Assembly (NCBI GenBank): GCA_023955225.1 | Contig: JAGSGJ010000028.1 | Span: forward strand, 1-27,529 | Origin: Sulfurovum sp. | GTDB lineage: Bacteria > Campylobacterota > Campylobacteria > Campylobacterales > Sulfurovaceae | Direction: 5' to 3' | DNA length: 27,529 bases | Part shown: positions 24,195 through 27,529 of the stretch, in pieces | How the letters are laid out: the number at the start of each line of letters is the position of its first letter | Numbering within the stretch: position 1 is the stretch's first letter | Translations under genes and position numbers: made by a program | Notes under the pieces: model-generated | What the model was told of the DNA's origin: nothing | The model's input: only the letters and a program-made list of their open reading frames with translations | Database searches by the model: none

Positions 24195-24203
24195 TGCTAT
24201 AGT
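24195..24203 (+). promoter_or_regulatory. Extended -10 placed 5 bases before an ATG
   Basis: TG-C-TATAGT is an extended -10. Only AAAAT separates it from the ATG at 24209, so transcription would start on or next to the start codon. Confidence 0.5.
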
Positions 24204-24208
24204 AAAAT

Positions 24209-24415
24209 ATGAAGATACAAATATGTAAAAAATTCTCGAAAGTAAATAAGCTTCAGAAAAAACTCACAAAAGATTTTCCTGATGATACGATCATAGTGAA
24301 GTCATGTATCAGTATGTGTAAGCTGTGTAAAAAGCAGCCTGTCGCAAAAGTAGATGGGAAGAAGCAAAAAGCCAAAGATATCTCAAAGCTCATCGCGAAA
24401 ATAGACAAGCTCTAA
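24209..24415 (+). CDS. Small cysteine-motif protein resembling DUF1450/YuzB
   Basis: 68 residues, very basic (many Lys). Cysteines at C6, C33, C37 and C40; the motif C33-x3-C37-x2-C40 is followed by QPVAKVDGK and a terminal helix (ISKLIAKI). Layout and spacing recall the DUF1450/YuzB family (thioredoxin-like fold, C-x3-C-x2-C then F/P-A-L/K-V-x-G), which suggests metal or Fe-S binding or redox work, unproven. The first ATG lies 5 bases after an extended -10 and no Shine-Dalgarno exists, so the mRNA may be leaderless. It ends 20 bp before the convergent mgtE stop. Function not assigned. Confidence 0.72.
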   Translation: MKIQICKKFSKVNKLQKKLTKDFPDDTIIVKSCISMCKLCKKQPVAKVDGKKQKAKDISKLIAKIDKL

Positions 24416-24435
24416 GATTTACAAAGCATCTCACA

Positions 24436-25782
24436 TTATATTGCGATTATTTGTGCAAACCCAAGAAAGCTAAAAAAACCGATAATATCAACCAGTGTAA
24501 TCACGATAACAGAACTGGCAACGGCCGGATCGAACCCCATTCTGTTAAGCAAAACCGGTATGGTCGTACCCAGTAGACTGGCCAACACAAAAGTCACGAA
24601 CATCGATGCACCAATCGAAACTGAAACTTCAATGCTCCCAAACCATATCTGTGTGATGACACTACTCAATAGCCCAAAAATGACTCCATTGATCATGCCA
24701 ATGTAAAACTCTTTCATGAACACAAGACGAAGTCCATCAAAATTGATCTCTCCCAATGACATTTGACGTATCATCACCGTCATAGTCTGCACAGAAGCAG
24801 TACCTGCCATGTTTGCCACTATAGGCATAAGCACTGCCAGCGCAACTATGGCAGTGAGTATCTCTTCAAATACTCCTATCACCATCGAAGCGATAATGGC
24901 ATTCACAAGGTTTACAGCAAGCCAGATGGATCGTGTCTTACTCGTTCTTCCGAAACTCTCATGTATATGCTCATTCTCATCGAGTCTGTTAATGTTATAC
25001 ATCTGCTTTGTTGCCCTTTGCTGAATAGCCATAACAGCATCATCGTGAGCGATCCGACCTAAAAGATATCCTCTTTGATCTAACACTGCGAGCGACACCA
25101 GGTCATACTTAGTAATGGTATTAATAACCGTGTCAATGCTGTCATGGGGTATAACAGTGTACGAAGTTGGAAACTTATCTATGATATGGGCGAGCGTCTG
25201 ATCTGTTTTTTCCAAAATAAGATCATCCATAGAAATAGATTTAAGAAATTTGCCTTTTTCATCAGTTACATAGACACTTTGAACAGTCCCAATACCATTT
25301 TGTTTTAGCGTAGCCAGTACCTCTATGGTTTGGGCTATGGTTTTGTAACTTGGAACCTGAAAGAGCTCAATTTGCATCAAAGAGCCAGCTTCATCACTCT
25401 CATAATGCATAAGCTTTTCAATGACTTCCTGCGTTGCCTCCTCCAAAAGAGAAAACAAGGCTACACTTTTGGACTTATCGGCCTTCTCTATAGCCTGGTA
25501 GAGATTGACAGCGTCATCACTCTCCAAAACTTCGATGATCTCAGACAAACTCTTTGCGTCATACTCCATAATGAAATCAATCTGATACGGGATAGAAATC
25601 TCTGTAAGAGTTTGAGCTCTTGTTGCTAGAGGAAGCGAATCAAGATAAGTAAAAAACTTTTCTTCATCTTCTTGTTTCACCACTTCAAGATAGTCTGCAA
25701 TGTCAGCATCTTCAATATGTCCGCCACCATTTCTACCGTGTTTCAGTCTTTCAAGATAGAGTTCTATTGCTTTGATATCCAT
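24436..25782 (-). CDS. mgtE: MgtE-family magnesium transporter/channel
   Basis: Inner-membrane Mg2+ channel gated by cytoplasmic Mg2+. 448 residues, matching the family (about 450). N-terminal helical superhelix domain (about 40-130, ending YESDEAGSLMQ), two CBS domains (about 135-255), a plug helix, and five TM segments (about 285-448). The pore aspartate is D432 in ITLVDIIGFFSFLGFA, equal to the Mg-binding Asp of the Thermus protein. The TM stretch NMAGTASVQTMTVMIRQM is the family signature in a slightly unusual form. AGGGA precedes the ATG by 7 bases. The 93-bp gap behind osmC leaves room for its own promoter (TAGAAT is a candidate). Confidence 0.95.
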   Translation of the reverse strand: MDIKAIELYLERLKHGRNGGGHIEDADIADYLEVVKQEDEEKFFTYLDSLPLATRAQTLTEISIPYQIDFIMEYDAKSLSEIIEVLESDDAVNLYQAIEKADKSKSVALFSLLEEATQEVIEKLMHYESDEAGSLMQIELFQVPSYKTIAQTIEVLATLKQNGIGTVQSVYVTDEKGKFLKSISMDDLILEKTDQTLAHIIDKFPTSYTVIPHDSIDTVINTITKYDLVSLAVLDQRGYLLGRIAHDDAVMAIQQRATKQMYNINRLDENEHIHESFGRTSKTRSIWLAVNLVNAIIASMVIGVFEEILTAIVALAVLMPIVANMAGTASVQTMTVMIRQMSLGEINFDGLRLVFMKEFYIGMINGVIFGLLSSVITQIWFGSIEVSVSIGASMFVTFVLASLLGTTIPVLLNRMGFDPAVASSVIVITLVDIIGFFSFLGFAQIIAI

Positions 25783-25875
25783 AAGAAGTCCCTAAGTATT
25801 GTAAATTATTTGTATCAGTATTCTACCCAAGAATCATTCCTGTCTCATCTACATTATCCCAAAATTTACACAAAC

Positions 25876-26337
25876 CTACGAACAACAAGCACCACCAAAA
25901 CCATCTTCAATTGGTACACTCATAGAGATCAGCTCTTCTTTGTCCGAGATCATCTCACCATTTTGTATGATGGTATAACTCACCTTCACCGAATTACGGA
26001 TAGAATTAACTGTGGTGCAGTAACTCTCTAAAGAGGCACCTATGTAACGCTTTGCTTTAGTCGCATCAAACGCTCCGTCAAACTCAAAGATGATGTGCAT
26101 AGATGAAAACTTCATCGGCACGGACTCTGTTCTTTCTATCTCTGCCTTTACAGAGTAGTTAGTCACTGCAAAACCATCCTTCTCAGCCATCATCACAAGG
26201 TCTATCCCCGTACATCCTATGATACCTGTAGCAAAATACTCCACTGGCGTAATCTCTTTACAATCAAGTATATAACTAGACTTGATCGTATTAGCCTTAA
26301 ATTTTTTATCACCTAAATACTCTACTGATACATCCAT
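25876..26337 (-). CDS. OsmC-family protein with C-terminal vicinal cysteines
   Basis: 153 residues from the chosen start. OsmC/Ohr-fold proteins are dimeric cytoplasmic peroxidases or relatives. The two family cysteines are C42 in FATGIIGCTGIDL and C107 in SLESYCTTVNSI, the usual pair for thiol peroxide chemistry; the pattern is closer to the YhfA-type branch than to Ohr, so the substrate is uncertain. The C-terminus GFGGACCS adds a vicinal Cys pair that could bind metal or form a disulfide. An ATG at 26343 exists, but AGGA abuts it directly, while it lies 6 bases before the ATG at 26337; the latter is preferred. A palindrome overlaps the promoter. Diverges from selO. Confidence 0.93.
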   Translation of the reverse strand: MDVSVEYLGDKKFKANTIKSSYILDCKEITPVEYFATGIIGCTGIDLVMMAEKDGFAVTNYSVKAEIERTESVPMKFSSMHIIFEFDGAFDATKAKRYIGASLESYCTTVNSIRNSVKVSYTIIQNGEMISDKEELISMSVPIEDGFGGACCS

Positions 26338-26361
26338 GTTCATTCCTAAGATTTATTTGTG

Positions 26362-26375
26362 ATAGTGTACACTAT
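26362..26375. promoter_or_regulatory. Perfect 14-bp palindrome over the osmC-like promoter
   Basis: ATAGTGTACACTAT is self-complementary over 14 bp, in the 187-bp divergent gap, 25 bases before the osmC-like ATG. A minus-strand TATAGT (26371-26376) overlaps it and fits a -10, so a dimeric regulator bound here would block transcription. No regulator gene is adjacent. Confidence 0.55.
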
Positions 26376-26524
26376 ATGACTTATATTTTACTTCAAAATG
26401 CACCTCATAGGTGTAGAAATAGAATGCAAATTCTTCATAGACATACGATAAGTCACTAAAGAAAATAACATCTAAAAAGTGAAAGCTTATCTGATCTTAA
26501 GGATAACAAATGTAAAACATCCTT

Positions 26525-27529
26525 ATGACACTTGATAACCTTATATTACAAACTAAATATCTTTCGCTAGATGGCGAATTTTACAATATGATAGATCCCG
26601 CACCTCTTGATGATCCTTATCTGATCAGCTTCAACCCTAAGGCGGCAAAACTAATCGACCTAGATAACAACAGCAGGGATGATCCCCGTTTTGTAGCACT
26701 GCTCAACGGGACCTTCATCCCAAAAGGTGCGCGCACATTTGCCATGTGCTATGCCGGACATCAGTTTGGTCATTATAACCCATGGCTAGGAGACGGAAGA
26801 GCTAGTAACCTAGGTAGTGTGAATGGCTGGAACCTACAGCTCAAAGGCAGCGGTGAAACACTTTATTCGCACTCAGCAGACGGAAGGGCTGCTGTCCGCT
26901 CATCCATACGTGAGTATCTGATGAGTGAAGCGATGCACCATCTGGGTATTCCTACGACCCGAGCTCTGGGGATCATCGGATCAAAGACGAAAATTGTTCG
27001 CAATCGCATAGAGTATGCAGCTATCGTCATGCGCATGTCCACTAGTTGGGTGCGTTTTGGTACCTTCGAATACTTTAAAAATATGGGTGAGCATAGTAAA
27101 CTTGAGTCGCTTGCTGAGTACGTCATTGCTGAATCGTATCCGCATTTGAAAAACGATGAGGACCGTTTTTTTAAAATGTTTTGTGAAATAGTTGAGCGTA
27201 CTGCAAAGCTGATCGCAAAGTGGCAGGGGGTAGGATTTAACCATGGGGTTATGAATACCGACAACATGTCAATAGAAGGCCTCACCATCGACTACGGTCC
27301 CTATGCTATGCTTGATGATTTTAACTATAATTATGTATGTAATCAATCGGACCGACTTGGCCGTTATAGTTACGGAGAACAGCCAAATATTTCTTACTGG
27401 AACCTCACCATGCTTTCTATTGCACTCTCACCGATCATTTCAAAAGAGCGAATGCAGCAAAAACTTGATGACTACGGTGCCTTCATCTATCCGAATGCCT
27501 ATATTGATGTTATGCGTGAGAAGCTTGGG
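26525..27529 (+). CDS. selO: SelO/YdiU pseudokinase-fold AMPylase, N-terminal part
   Basis: Open to the window edge: 335 codons seen without a stop; the family is about 480 or more, so the C-terminus is missing here. SelO transfers AMP from ATP to protein Ser/Thr/Tyr and in Escherichia coli is tied to redox stress. Clear motifs are CYAGHQFGHYNPWLGDGRA, QLKGSGETLYSHSADGRAA, VRSSIREYLMSEAMHHLGIP and NHGVMNTDNMSIEGLTIDYGP. Likely nucleotide/metal residues are K107, D246, N247 and D256. The start is ATG at 26525: the in-frame TAA at 26513-26515 rules out earlier starts. There is no good ribosome-binding site directly before it; AAGGA serves instead an ATG at 26510 that is followed at once by that TAA. 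Divergent from the osmC-like gene. Confidence 0.93.
   Translation, partial: MTLDNLILQTKYLSLDGEFYNMIDPAPLDDPYLISFNPKAAKLIDLDNNSRDDPRFVALLNGTFIPKGARTFAMCYAGHQFGHYNPWLGDGRASNLGSVNGWNLQLKGSGETLYSHSADGRAAVRSSIREYLMSEAMHHLGIPTTRALGIIGSKTKIVRNRIEYAAIVMRMSTSWVRFGTFEYFKNMGEHSKLESLAEYVIAESYPHLKNDEDRFFKMFCEIVERTAKLIAKWQGVGFNHGVMNTDNMSIEGLTIDYGPYAMLDDFNYNYVCNQSDRLGRYSYGEQPNISYWNLTMLSIALSPIISKERMQQKLDDYGAFIYPNAYIDVMREKLG

Noticed and set aside
26525..27529. Selenocysteine in SelO
   Set aside because: The Sec position in SelO is near the C-terminus, which lies outside this window, so nothing can be said.

Overview
The window looks like chromosomal DNA of a Campylobacterota (epsilonproteobacterial) bacterium, probably a Sulfurovum/Sulfurimonas-type marine or vent relative. 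It is AT-rich, and it carries the block pheS-pheT-ispH-aroA-rpsA-serA with a HIT-family gene diverging from pheS, a neighbourhood I know from Helicobacter and Campylobacter. The genus is an inference. No rRNA, tRNA, transposase, phage gene or CRISPR array was seen.

Layout. (1) 73-4181, plus strand: two exported proteins of unknown role. One is made almost entirely of about twenty 11-residue repeats. The other is a 1053-residue protein with a large internal duplication. (2) 4282-4848, minus strand: elongation factor P with its own promoter and terminator. (3) 4935-10499, minus strand: a tightly packed efflux operon read as TolC-like channel, membrane-fusion protein, then an RND permease encoded as two separate polypeptides split exactly between TM6 and TM7 with a TAATG stop/start overlap. 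(4) 10704-19733, minus strand: the housekeeping block pheS, pheT, ispH, aroA, rpsA, serA (translation, isoprenoid, shikimate and serine synthesis). The ispH and aroA genes appear in swapped order compared with Helicobacter/Campylobacter. (5) 19854-20207, plus strand: hinT. (6) 20321-21570: a small AT-rich island bounded by about 120-bp diverged inverted repeats. It holds two unknown small membrane-protein genes, each preceded by a copy of the same dyad-plus-promoter module. This is the best candidate here for something undescribed. (7) 21604-23451, minus: an ABC-F ATPase. (8) 23513-25782: a REP-like palindrome, three small proteins (one resembling the cysteine-motif DUF1450/YuzB type, apparently leaderless) and the MgtE magnesium transporter. 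(9) 25876-26337, minus: an OsmC-family protein with a perfect palindrome over its promoter. (10) 26525-27529, plus: the first 335 codons of SelO (YdiU), cut by the window edge, with an in-frame ATG-TAA just upstream of the usable start.

How the parts relate: the four efflux genes should form one tripartite pump. The pheST-ispH-aroA genes are translationally coupled or nearly so, while rpsA and serA are each bounded by their own promoter and/or terminator. The small-gene island sits between two conserved genes (hinT and the ABC-F gene) and looks inserted. All assignments come from reading motifs by eye; no database search was run.
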